NCBI GenBank assembly: GCA_024699855.1 | Contig: JAMPIQ010000001.1 | Span: 6,634,001-6,698,000 of the forward strand | Origin: Aphelenchoides besseyi | Taxonomy: Eukaryota; Nematoda; Chromadorea; Rhabditida; Aphelenchoididae | Direction of reading: 5' to 3' | DNA: 64,000 nt | In this document: piece by piece, positions 1 through 11,585 of the stretch | Layout of the letters: every line of letters begins with the position of its first letter | How positions within the stretch are numbered: the first letter of the stretch is position 1 | Made by a program: the position numbers and the translations under genes | Notes under the pieces: generated by a model | The model's input: only the letters and a program-made list of their open reading frames with translations | Told to the model about the DNA's origin: nothing | Databases searched by the model: none

Positions 1-197
1 GGTTTCCTTTCCAACAGCGGATTTCCTTGTCTCCATTGTTCAATGGCAATTCGTACAACCAGTTCGATAGCCACATCTGTTTCTTACATGCCACATAAAT
101 TGAATATCTAAATCCTCAGTTCTAATTCGACTAATCTCTTTGGTTTCACCGACCAAGTGATTGTTTCCACTCTAAGGTTTCGCTTTCTGCCACAACC

Positions 198-748
198 GTG
201 GAATCCAAGAAAATCGTGAACATTCGTTCCATTCAATCTCTCAGTTACTCTTCTCAACAATTTCTTCTTCAGAGCTTCACGAGTTTTGGTTATGCGACGT
301 TAAGTCGTAGGTTGCCACGCGGCACATCGGCGAGTCCAACGAACAGCAGTACGATTATTAGTGGCCCGGCAGCAGTTCGTCAAGTTCTGCATCAACTACA
401 CGCCCATCAATCCGTCTATTTTCCCAATCTACCCGTAGCCCCAGTTAACGGAATGATCAAAACCTACGGCTCCGAACATCGCACTTTCACTCGTCCACAT
501 TCCGCCAAAACCGTTTTTTTTTACAAAGACAATGATACCTATTACACGGTAAGTCTCCATTCGATCTGCAAACAACCGATTTACAGGGTTTACGTGTTCC
601 AATTTCCAAAGCAAAGTATCGAACCATCGGCTCCTTGTTGGACACGTTGAATGAGCGAATCGAATTGCCGTTTGGTGTTCGACATTTGCACACACCATAT
701 GGACGAACTCCGATCAAAACGTTGGATCAATTGGAGCATTTGGGACGG
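198..748 (+). CDS. Doublecortin (DCX) domain protein, partial
   Basis: Two exons can be read, about 198-548 and 587-748, joined by a short GT-AG intron. The spliced protein has one DCX domain: it begins near 'VFFYKDND', continues in exon 2 with 'SLLDTLNERIELPFGVRHL', and ends with the family-typical 'TPYGRTPIKTLDQLEHLG'. DCX domains bind tubulin or microtubules. There is no in-frame ATG at the 5' end of exon 1 (the frame opens on GTG), so the start lies in an exon further upstream, probably outside the window. After exon 2 the frame stops almost at once (TAA at the donor, or a short tail if spliced to about 806). The next gene on this strand also has a DCX domain, so this could be the first of a tandem DCX pair in one gene; I could not find a splice that joins them in frame. 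Confidence 0.6.
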
Positions 749-1055
749 TAAGCTGACAAGAAGCGGAGATCGTTTGTACGATTTGAAAGCGTTCACAGTT
801 GAATAGACTACATCGTCATCTCTTTGAATGTATAATTTACTGAAAGATAATGGTTGATATCGTCGACCGAATTGGCACTTCTCGTTCATTGACTTTATTC
901 ACAACAATTTTCACACGCAATGAACGTCACTCTCGTGTCAGTTTGCTTTTCCAAACGACAACAAAGGGTTTATAATCGATTGAATGTTTTGACTTCAATT
1001 CTGAACCTCAGTCCAAGTTTCACTGGTCAAAAAAGTGACAAATTAGTCAATGAAA

Positions 1056-1823
1056 TTATTTGGTTGCTGGTAATTGCCGTCGAATAAGTTCGCTTACGAG
1101 CAGCTGGAATCTCGTGTCCACGTTTTTTCGTAGACTTTTAGTCAATTGGCGTGGACAACTTTCTCGATGGTTGTTGAAAGAACAACCTGCGAATAGTATT
1201 TCCGTTCCATTACATCGTCCACAAGGATTATAACCATCGGGAGCGTGGTTTCGCTTCTTCGGTTTGTCAACGGTCGGCAATATGCTGCGAGAAGACTGCA
1301 CGTTAATTGGCACCTTTTTCTCTCGTTTTTCATCGCACAAGACTCGACGGCAGTTTTCATCAATTGACCGTCAAATGCCGACTAAAAGTTTTTGAGTGAA
1401 ACCTATTGATGGCACGTAGTTTTACTGATTTTGTTTGTGCTTCGAATTTCGTAACTAGTTTGTTGAAATCGCGTGTTGGAAGACACGCCAACAAGAAGCG
1501 TTTTTCGGTTTCTGTTCGCAATTGCAAGTCGGAATTTTGCTTTTCAGTTCGTGACTTCAACATTTTCCTTTCAACGGTCAATTTGGGTGTTGCAACGCCT
1601 TCAGCTTTGCTTGAGAGTGTCGTAGAGAAACGAAAACTAGAGTTCTGGAGATTTGCGATAATCCGTTGACTTCGAATCGAAGCACCAATTTCCTGTTCTT
1701 TAACACGCCATCCACTTGGTCGTCCGTCGACACGCAGCCAAAACGTTCACCGTTGGGACAATTACAAAGCGAGGGAGTGTTGACTTCAAATAGTCGTGTG
1801 TAATTGCGACCGCAGTGAAACAT
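1056..1823 (-). CDS. Possible small Cys/His-containing protein
   Basis: Three successive open stretches on the minus strand (1823-1578, 1581-1360, 1340-1056) could be exons of one gene. The middle one is basic and coiled-coil-like. The last has a cluster of Cys and His residues (C-x2-C, then C, H and C over about 25 residues) that could be a small zinc finger. I could not find splice sites joining all three without a stop, and I recognise no family. It may instead be spurious coding potential in the gap between the two doublecortin genes. Confidence 0.2.
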
Positions 1824-2104
1824 TTGTTGGAGATGATGGCATCAATTCAATTCTTCGATAACCTCAATTAGCCAGCTGTTTGAGGAGGAGATTCCTGCAG
1901 TGACTCTGTGGCTTTCATTTGACCTTCCGGTTCGCTCATTAGCGCATTTTAGCAGCAAAATCAACGAGAAAACGAAAGTGTCCTCATATTTTAATTGTTA
2001 ACGTGCGTTTGTGACTACTAACCTTCTTCGTCGTAGTTTTTGGTTGCAGATGAGCGAATAGCTCCGTTTGTAAGGTCTTTTAAGTTTCGCTTTGAACGAT
2101 CACA

Positions 2105-5100
2105 ATGGCGGTCTACAAAGATTCCGACTTCCTGCCGAAAATTAACACAAAAATCCACGAGAAATCGGAAGTGATACTCAAATCGTACAAACGACCGTAC
2201 ACTGTGGAAACTCTACCACCTCTGCCGACCACAGCCAACAGTTTGGTTGCTCGTGGTCGAGGGTCTTTGGGTTACAATCTAACCGCCGTCTCAACTTCTC
2301 ATCGTTACAGATATGTAGCTTCATCGACTCGTCGTGGCAAAGGACTCGACATGGACGCGATGGAGCGAAAGAAGCGAGAGCGTGAATCGGCATTTCGATA
2401 TCGAAACGTGAACTCCATCGACCGAACGACAACCGATTGGGTGAGTTTGTGGATACGATTAATTTCGCCCGCAAACTATTTTCTAAACCGTGAATGAACA
2501 GTTAATTACAACTCGCGGATTGACGTCCGACGTTTTCGAGTTGCGGGGTTAGCAAGTGATTTGCCATTTGCAAGTTTGTAAAACAGCCAATTAGTTCAAT
2601 TAATGACGACCCAAATATTGACGTTGAAAAGGCTTGGGGCGAGAAAAACTAAAACGGAAGTCGCTGGTCGCCCTACCCGGTAATTTATGATCATTATCAA
2701 GCGCTCAAGAGACGGACTCGCTAAGCAACCGCCGCTAAATGAATAGGACGATAAATTCGGGGAATTTTCTTCAAATCTTACCGATGAGTCTTTAACATGT
2801 GCCGGGAATTTGAGTTGTTAATCCGAACGTAGTGGACCAGTAGTTAGCCGAGTAATCTTTCTTCTTCTCATTGGACGACTGGAGAAACGGGAACTGAAAT
2901 TTGTTGATTTGGTTGAATTTTGCCTAAATTCGCCGCCAGAAGCCTCCGAATTTCCGACTATGTCCCGCAAATCGGTTTGTTTCAATTGGGTTCATTTGCA
3001 AGTTCAATTGGTTCGGTTTTTTGTGTTGCATCTGCTCACAACCACTGGGTTTAGGTTCTTTTTGGGCAGGAAATTACGTTTGCAGTTGTTTTTGAAGTTT
3101 GTTGGACAAATTACAAGATGATTTCAAATGCTAACAGCGCAAATTAAGTTCCAATTCAAAATTGAATTCTTCGATTTCAGAGCAGCGGCAGCAATCGATC
3201 GTTCAAGGCCAGACTAACACGCGTTATAACGAATCGGAACACGAGCACCCAACAACCGTATGGTACCAATTTCACGCCTACGACCGCCAAACAGGTTCGC
3301 TTTCCTAGCTGGATTACGTGGGCTATCTTCTGATTTCTCATTCAAAGTTTGATCTTCTATTTAATCTGAACATTTCGTCTATCTCTTAGGTCCAATGTTC
3401 GATTTCGGTAATGCAGTTAGATTTAAGTGTTTGAGGGAGTTGGTCGTTTAAATCTGTTAATGAGACTTTTCGGCGTTCCAATTGAACTCACGTGAGGTCT
3501 TTGCTCAAAAACTGTTAATGAAAATGCCAAAAACTCGGTATCGTGCACAGCTGTGAGTAAACAAGATGAACACTCGACGGATACACGTTCTTGCTAAGGG
3601 ACTAACAATCACAAAAACTTTCCAATCAACCGAACGATTTCAACTGTTTGCGTGTTAGGGAGCGGAAATCGAGTGTGCTGTTTCGAAGTCATTCGTTATG
3701 AGTCGCGTGTTAGGAGTGAGAGGAAAGTCGACTTCTCTAGTTATTTCATTACCTCTCGCCTCGATTCCGCAGTCACTAGTAAGCCCCAAAAATTTCTGTT
3801 TTTGTGTGACAAAGTGGTTGTAATTTGAGTTAATATGCTTCTCACGCGGATAATTTCAATCGCTCCGACGATCATTCACACACCTTTGACGAGAATTAAG
3901 TGCCAAAGATGTTTGCAGAAACAAAAGAAGACGGTAAGCAATCCGCGTAGCGACTATAACTATTTGCTAATTAGCTCGTTAGTGTGTTGTTGTCTTCGAA
4001 CTAAAAAATTTCGGTTTGTTGAGACTTCTGTTCGATTGCAATTACTCGGATTATCATTTTCCATTTCTAATCTTTCATATTGTTCAATCTGTCTATTGAT
4101 CAGAAGATTTCGTCTAATCCTCGAATTAACTCTCTTCGTTTTTTCAGATTTACTTCGTACTCAATGGTCGTCCATCGCATATTTACCGTTGTCTATTGAA
4201 CCCGGCACGTCCGTTGGATTTGGAAACAATCCTCGAAGAAGTGAGTCAAGGACTGGGAGTCGCAATATTCAAAATCTACACATACGATGGCGAACGAATA
4301 ACCGGAATGGATGAACTGTTGGAATTGAAAGACAATCGTGTTTTGGCCGTTCCACGTCACGAACGTTTGATGTTACAAGGACGAGCGTATGCCGATGCTG
4401 AACAATTTCAGTCTACAACCACCGGCCTACCACCAATTCGAAGGTTTCGAGATTCGTCACGGTCATCGAGTGGGAACATTCCGTATAGTAAGCTTATGAC
4501 TGTATTCATTTACACTCTTTGGCTGCAGGTACTCGACGTTATCACGCTCAAACTCAGGGAAATTCGATCGAAAAGCCAAGGAAACCTTACTTGCCACCAA
4601 CAACCGCAACCCTCCCGCAACAAACCACCCGGCAGCGTTATGTTTCCAGTTTGGTTGCCGGAAAACAGAAATCGACCGTAGATGAAGTTCCTACGATAAG
4701 CAACGAAACTGCTGGCTCATCACCTATTCCAAAAAAAGAATCCCAATCACGAGCAGCCAACTTTCCACAACTTCAAAACGCCGAATCAACCATAACGACT
4801 GTAACAACTTCAAAATCAACAGCACAATGGAAAGCAAAACGGAGATTGAATAACAGTAGAGGTAAGATCTTGGATTTCATGTGTAGAACGAAACGTATTT
4901 TACAGATGTTCTCAATAAGCGAACGAATGCCAAAACTTGGAATCAAACCACGACAACAATCGCAGCGACTGTTGCTTCGGGTGGAGCTGTTTTGGTCGGT
5001 AATACGTTGCAATCGAGTACGAACACGGCCGATTCGGATTCTGGACGACCGAGAAGTTCAAATGACTTTTCAAACGGTCACACAACTGCCGCTCCATTGG

Positions 5101-8100
5101 ACGAATTCGACGAAGAAGATGCGCTTGAAGACGATGATGAAGATCCGGATTCGGAGGTCGAAGGTGATGACGAAATGGAAGCAATTGATCATATGAAAAA
5201 AACAAATGGCGAGTATGAAGACGACGACGACGATTATCCCGAACAACCGTATGGTATTGCGGAGGAAACGGTCGAGCAGGACACCGAACGCTCAGAAGCA
5301 AATTTATTGGCATTGCGAGAGGAAAGTGAAGATCGAGAGCTGAGTATGATCAAACCGGGAAGTGCATCTGGTGAGGAATAAACAAAAAATCAGGAAAATT
5401 GGTTGAAAATCAAGCGCCAAGATATCAAAAATATTTGCCGCCAGCAGGGGTCGAACCTGCGACCTTGGGCTTATTAGACCCACGCTCTAACCGACTGAGC
5501 TATGGCGGCTTACATTTGGCAGTCGCTGTTTTTTGTAGTCGAGAGCTGAAAAGAGCTTATCAGTGGGTGTGACTCAGGAGTTTGACGTTAAAGGTCCTAT
5601 CAGGTGTATGATCCGCGTATGCGAGGGTTTCACCTTGGAGAGATCGGATATCAAAGTTCGTTCTGTCTTTGCACTCGAACAGCTGAAAACTCGAAGAAAA
5701 ACTGTCCTTTACTTTCTCACCGAATTTTAGATAACGAAGCGATCAAAAAATCGGCCGTCAATGCCACTGCCGCAGTTATGCTTCAAAACATTGCAGCGAC
5801 GAAGATTCAAGCGCGAGCAAGAGGCTTCTTAGTCCGACGGAGAGTTCAACGTGAGTAGAGAAAAACGAGCAAATGAAACTTCTGGTTTGTTTGTAGGTCG
5901 ACAACAGGAACCGGTTGAACAGTCAATTCCAGTAGATGTTGACGTGGGACTACAGGAGACAACAATAAATCAAAATGAAGGTGCAGCCAAAATTCAAGCC
6001 GGAGTACGTGGGTTTCTAACTCGTCAACGACTAAAACGTGGGTTTTTGACCACCATTAAGAGTCGACTGTTCTTTAGGTCGAGTGTCAGACAAGGATTTG
6101 ACAAGGATTGAAGAGGAAGAACGACGACAGGAAAGAGCATCAGCTGCATCTCGAAATTCTGCTCGTCAATCGGTTGGAGCGGACAAAGAAAGTCGACCGG
6201 TCAGCGTAACATCAAAGAAAAGTGAGGAAGAAAGGGACATCGAAGACGAATTGAATAGCGAAGAGAACAAGAAAGACGACGCGGAGAACACACAAATTAA
6301 ACAAATAGATGATGTCGATGAGATTGTTCGGGAGTTGGCAGAAGAACAGCAAATCGATAGGATTGAAGATGCTGCTGAGCTGGCACCCGAATCAGAGGTT
6401 TTGAAGGACGAAGTTGAAGCAGAGGTACCAACTGAAGATACCGCTCAATTGCAAGCCAAATTGTCGATCAATCTGAACGATGCGGAATCGACGGTTCACG
6501 GTGGTGAATCGGAGGTTGACGATGCGATTTCGGAAAACAAACTCACAACCGCACCGAAATTAGTAACCAATGACACGGATGCCGACCACGATGTGTGCAG
6601 TGGATCCGATGAAGACGAAGACGATGTACTGGCCAAACGAACTCAAGGACCAGAAAAAGGTTAAAACGAAATTAGTCAAACTTAAGTACTCTTCTTTTAG
6701 TTGATTCCTATTCTGTTACTGTGAAATTGGGTAATCGCTGGGCTGCTGATTCCGAAACCGAACTCTACATTACGATGATTGGCGAGCGAAAAGAATCCGA
6801 GAAGTTTTACATGCAACACAAATACGTGAATTGGCTAGAAAGTGAACAGACGAATTACGTTCAACAATCATCGGACACCTTTCAAATGCAAGTGGAATGC
6901 GGATTCTTGGGAATTATTCGAAAGTTGATTGTTGGCCACGACACTATCGGTTATGGAGCGGGCATCTTCATTGATCGTATTATCATAACTGAAGATGCGG
7001 TGAATGGTCGAGCATTTTTGTTTCAATGTTTGAAGTGGTTTGATAGCGGACAAGTTGACGGAAAGCTGGAACGAACATTGCGATTGTCCGCTTACTACGA
7101 TATGGAGCCGATTCCTCACGCTATGCAACGGGTTACTTGCGGTCGTTGGGAAGTGGTTCTTCACAACGGTGATTCGAAAGGTTTGGGCGGGACAACTTCA
7201 AATCTTCGACTCGTTGGTTTTGGTACTCGTGGTTCGGATACCGTTGAGTTGGCCAACGAAAAGGAATTGAGAGAAGTACCGTCAAAAACTCTGATGCAAT
7301 GTCATTTTAACGGAATCGGAGAGCTGTTAAAATTGAGAGTTGAAATTGATGGTAGTGGAGATAAGCCGGATTATTTTCTCGAACAAGTGGAACTGAGAGA
7401 TTTGGACACACAAGATCGATGTGTACTACCTTGTAGTCGTTGGTTGAAATGGTCGAGTACGAAAAAAGGCGAACAGCCGTTTCGTGAGTTTCTGACTTTT
7501 CGATTGGGTACCGAGCCATTGCCACGTGAGTCGTTGAGTACGAGTCTCAAGAATGAACGGTTTTCAGTGATAACATATGACGGAAAGTTGAGGATTACAC
7601 CGCCAAAATTTGAGTGCGTTGAACCGACAGTCAAGTTGGAATTGGTCGGCGATATAGGGGAGTCGGGCTGCATTTGGATTGATCTTAACGATGCAGTGGA
7701 GAAAAATGGAAAGTTGGTAAGACCCGAAATTTTAAACTGAAATACACGAGAGAATCTAGGATCTTTCGTTCAAAGTAGAAGCCGTTAGTATTGGAAAACT
7801 GAACATTGCACGTTTATTTTTGCAACCCAATGAGATTGGTTAGTGGAGAAGAACGTGATTTTAAATTCGGTTGAATGTTTAGGTGAACAAATTTACGAAG
7901 GATTAGCAGTGCTTCAAGACGTTTGGGATGCGCGAAACGATGAAACTACTCGCCTGACACCTTTAGGTACAACCGGCAACGACTGGTTGGTTGGATTCTT
8001 GTACGTTCGCGAAGGCTCGCACACTCCTTATCGTTACGTTTTGAACACATCGATCATTCGACCACGTTCAGATTCCGAAGATCCATATGTTAAGGAATTA

Positions 8101-9246
8101 AGACGTTCAGGTATGAGAAATTCATAAGCACGACCGTTAGAGGTGAAGGTTACGAAACGAATTGGGCTTAATTGCCAATGTGTTCTAAAATTTCCTTCGC
8201 AGATTTCAGCACTCGAAGGCACGTCAACGCGAGTGAGTAAGAAAAAAGCTCTCGAATATCGCACACCCACGTGGTTGTTATCAATGTCGTTAACCGCCGA
8301 ATCAAAACTGCTACCGTTGGTCTACTTGTGTGGTATGAAAGACACTGCTCAAATGGGTTAGCTATCGAATAAATTGCCGTATAACCGATATGTTTAGACG
8401 TCATAAGCGCAACACCAACCGACAATCTTTTAAGTTTTCGTCTGAAAGAAGCAGATCTCGGAGATTTGTGTAAAGTTCGTGTTAAAGCAGACAAACGTGT
8501 CATTTTGGGTGAACAGAACACACGATTAATAGATGAACGAAAACAATCCACAATCTCAAATCCAAAAGCTCCTACTTTTCATATCAAGAAGGTAGAAAAT
8601 AAAATAGGAATACTAACGAACACTTCCGTTTAGATGCGTTTATCCGATAGCGTTAATGGAGACGAGATTCGTTTTCCTTCCGCAGACGTCGAAATGGAAG
8701 ACGGCGAGGTTGTGGAGTTTCCCGCCTTTTGGCCCGATAGACCGCCGTTGCCAAGTGAGTTGATTGAAGAGAATGTTTACTCGGTTTTTAGATCTCGTCT
8801 ATGAAGTACGAGTTTCTACTGGAGCATCGAATTTGGAGTCGAATGCACCGATTTGGCTGAACATCTTCGGTGAATTTGGTGACGTTTCTTATCGCAAATT
8901 GAACTTAGTGGTTAGCAAACCCGAGAAACCGATATTCTCTGCCGACTCTGTAAGTTTGTTCGAGACTTTTCGTTGACTTTATTTTCAGAAATGCACTTTC
9001 GAGTTTGAAGCGGTGTCCATCGGTGTGCCAACAACCGCGGAGATCACAGTCGAATGTGAACAAAAAGAGTTTCTGTGGGAGTGCACCGAATTAGTGTTGA
9101 CTGGATCACTCAACGGTCAATCTTATGTTTTCAATTTTTCGAGGTAACACCGCAACCGATTGACATCACAACAGCAGACTTTTAGGGCTTTTACAGCACA
9201 AAATAACCGACAAAACGCGTCGGTCTCAACAATGGACGGAGTTTAA
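2105..9246 (+). CDS. Large doublecortin + IQ + multi-PLAT protein
   Basis: A multi-exon gene read through about 15 short introns. In order: a basic N-terminal exon (2105-2440); a DCX domain from exon 4148 ('IYFVLNGRPSHIYR', 'ITGMDELLELKDNRVLAVP'); a Ser/Thr/Gln-rich linker; a strongly acidic stretch (5100-5350); two IQ calmodulin-binding motifs ('AATKIQARARGFLVRR' near 5800 and 'AAKIQAGVRGFLTRQ' near 5990); a charged coiled-coil-like segment (6083-6660); then four or five beta-sandwich PLAT/LH2-like repeats (about 6735-7090, 7138-7500, 7558-8110, 8200-8600, 8790-9130). Likely role, by analogy with RP1-type doublecortin proteins and LOXHD1-type PLAT proteins, is binding microtubules or the membrane in cilia or neurons; this is inference. 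A last intron (9144 to about 9188) extends the frame to TAA at 9244-9246. AATAAA follows at 9356. An antisense tRNA-Ile sits in the intron after 5371. Exact exon ends, and whether the DCX fragment at 198-748 belongs to the same gene, are uncertain. Confidence 0.72.
5436..5509 (-). tRNA. tRNA-Ile (AAT)
   Basis: A 74-nt sequence (with discriminator base) folds as a full cloverleaf: acceptor GCCGCCA/TGGCGGC, D arm GCTC..GAGC, anticodon stem TGGGT/GCCCA with loop CTAATAA (anticodon AAT, isoleucine), T arm GCAGG-TTCGACC-CCTGC. It lies antisense in an intron of the DCX-IQ-PLAT gene. It is identical to the tRNA at 63009-63082. The 3' trailer contains a T run that fits a pol III terminator. Confidence 0.95.
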
Positions 9247-9583
9247 AGCGCCTTTTATCTCATTGCCAATTAATCGAATCTCATTATGTCTTCGGGTGAA
9301 GTATCAAACTAGCAAATGTCTGCAAAATTGTTACGTTTTCTTTGTTGTTTCGATAATAAAGGTTTATTAAGGATCTTGCATCAGTGATCGCGAAGAAAAT
9401 AGGGTTGTGAACGAAAGCTGGTTCTCAGCGGATTGATTGTTTCAGTCTCCGACTATCGAGGCAAACTGCTGATCGTCAGTCAGTCAATGAGATTTTGCCG
9501 ACTATTTTGTTGCGATAGAAACTGCCGTGTGATCCGTTATTTTCAATCGAGGCCTTGAGTTCATAATTTTGTTTCAGAAATCA
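9247..9583. other. Intergenic spacer with poly(A) signal and probable splice-leader acceptor
   Basis: AATAAA at 9356 fits the 3' end of the upstream DCX-IQ-PLAT gene. A pyrimidine-rich TTTTGTTTCAG ends at 9577, six bases before the F-box start codon. It could be a trans-splice acceptor or the end of a 5' UTR intron. I see no coding sequence here. Confidence 0.45.
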
Positions 9584-10770
9584 ATGGAGGTCGAGAAGTC
9601 CGTCGTCGCAAAACCTCAGGTTCCCAACCAAACAGACGGATGCATCTCGGCGCCTGCAACTCCGCACTCATCCTCGAATTTGGCCGCACGAACGTTAACA
9701 GTCCTTTCGCAATCGCGCAAGCGGCGTGCCACTGATGAAATGGCAGTCGATTTGCCGCAGATGTTGAAGTTGGTGCGCAGCAATGGCACGGATCCGAAAA
9801 CGCCGTTGGAGAGATTGGAGAAGCAGATTTGTTGTCGATTCAACTACGAGACGATGGGATGGAACGAGTTTCGCATCAACATGTTCGGGACGGATGTTGG
9901 ACTTCGAAAAGGCCACGAGAGGCTTACGCAAATGATACAGAAACCTCCGATTTCTGATCCGACGGGCATCTTTCCATTCATGTCGTTGCCATTGGAAGTT
10001 CAATGCATGATTGTGTAATTTCTAATCACCGACTTCTATGACTGAAAACTCGATTTCAGCAATCACGTCGATTGCAAACAACCGGATGGTCGTCCTCTTT
10101 TGCCGTTGAGACTCGTAAATCAGCACTTTCGTACTTTGGTGGAACGCGTTATGGAAAAGGGTCGCCGATGTTTCAAGAAGCGAATCTGTTTGGCCGAGAC
10201 GACAAACGCAAAAGTTCGACTCGGATTCCCGCCGTTGATTTCTCATGTTTCGGTTTCGTTTGAGCAGTTGGATTCGTTGCTATTGAAGATCACCAGCGAC
10301 AACTCGAATAACACTAGTGACTAGCGAAATTGAAATTATTGACCGTCAATCTTTCAGGCAAAACACAAATCTTCTTGATTTGTGAATGGCGTTCCGATTG
10401 GTGTAAGAAGGTGATGGAGCTTCTTCTGAAACACAACCATATCCGACCGTCCGTCTTGCATATCAAAGGTGTTATCTGCGATGAGAAACCGTTCAAAAAC
10501 TACGTAAATGCACGACCGAGTTTGCAGCGTTTGGTGTTCGAGGTATCCGAGGCTTCATCTTAACTCTCATGTTTTCGATTACAGAAACCAGTGGGTAGAA
10601 AACATGTTTTCAACGGAGTTCAATATTTGCCGTACCATTCAATTGTCTTCAAAGATTTGGGACGACAGTACGATTCGCCGGAGAGCGTACGCAAAGGATT
10701 TACGATTATGTACGATTTTAAACGTAAACTTCATGGTAACGAGGATCTTGTCTTCAACTTTAAATTTTGA
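9584..10770 (+). CDS. F-box protein of nematode type
   Basis: The chosen start is the ATG at 9584, just after a TTTCAG acceptor. After a Ser/Pro-rich N-terminus and a 'KRRATDEM' basic patch, the protein reads 'IFPFMSLPLEVQCMIV', then after the intron at about 10017-10060 'NHVDCKQPDGRPLLPLRLVN' and 'QHFRTLVERVM'. This is the F-box pattern (LPLEV..I.....L..LRLVNQHFR). The C-terminal half resembles the divergent substrate-binding regions of the expanded nematode F-box families. F-box proteins recruit substrates to SCF ubiquitin ligases through Skp1. Further introns lie near 10320-10358 and 10541-10585. The last exon ends at TGA 10768-10770, with AATAAA at 10798. The duplicated segment begins about 90 bp downstream. 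Confidence 0.65.
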
Positions 10771-10860
10771 TTGTTTTGTTTTTTCTATCATTTTGTCAAT
10801 AAACGGTGCTAATCACGTTTCCAACTACAACGAATAGAAAGAATTTTTGTTGCCATAAGA

Positions 10861-11540
10861 TTGAGCGTCTGCAGTTGGAACGCGAGGTCTTCAAGTCGAC
10901 TGGTCGAGCGATTGAGTTGTTCACGGTGAGTTGAAGCGCAAGGGACCTGTCAATTCGCGGTCTATAGGTCTACTTGCGTGTTCCATTTGAGTTGGAGGAA
11001 AGTCGATCGGCACTGAAGTGGGGAATTCGCTATGACTCCCGGGAACGAGTTCAAGTGGTGCACGTCGATCCGAGTGGATTGGCTGCCGTCCATTTGAAAG
11101 CCGGCGACATTATACGGTGAGCTGGCGATTGCGTTCTGTCTAATCACAACCTCAGAGAAGTGAATGACCGGCCCATTGCATCAAAAGCAATGCTCCACCA
11201 TTGGATCTGTGCGGCGATTGAAGGCGGCGATTTGGTGCGAATGTCGATCGAACGACCGGTTGGAGGCGATGAGGCCGTGCGCGAGCAGTTCGAGACCCCA
11301 ACCGACGTTCTGGAGATTGCACAGAAACAAGTGAGTGCAAGTGGACTAGAATTATCGTGGATTGGTGTTCAGATCCAGGAAATTCGTGCCGGTCGCCTGC
11401 TTCCCACTCAACCAGCAATCAAACGCTCAGACTCACGCGTCTCGAGCACCGTGACGATCGACGACAGACCCAGGGAGCAGGAGATTCAGTCGGATCACGA
11501 TGTCACCAAACTGAAGTCGTGCAAAGGAAACAAAAACTGA
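10861..11540 (+). pseudogene. 3' part of a two-PDZ protein gene (duplicated, 5' truncated)
   Basis: This segment matches the last three exons of the PDZ gene at 60169-61224, beginning inside the exon that encodes 'LQLEREVFKSTGRAIEL'. It keeps the second PDZ domain ('VVHVDPSGLAAVHLKAGDII', 'EVNDRPIASKAM') and the original stop. The N-terminal exons and the first PDZ domain are missing. An F-box gene ends about 90 bp upstream on the same strand, so read-through could give a chimeric transcript, but no open frame joins them. Most likely a non-functional gene fragment. Confidence 0.8.
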
Positions 11541-11560
11541 GACCTCAAATCGAGCTCGAA

Positions 11561-11575
11561 AATAAAGTTTATTTT
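11561..11575. terminator. Overlapping convergent poly(A) signals (copy)
   Basis: AATAAAGTTTATT carries AATAAA on the plus strand for the PDZ copy and AATAAA on the minus strand for the Rab11-FIP copy. The two convergent genes therefore share one short palindromic 3'-end signal. The same arrangement is present in the source arm at about 60136-60149. Confidence 0.6.
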
Positions 11576-11585
11576 TTCTTTACAA

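Noticed and set aside
1406..1669. Plus-strand gene of 87 codons
   Set aside because: Mirrors a minus-strand frame with better-looking composition, and no splice signals support it.
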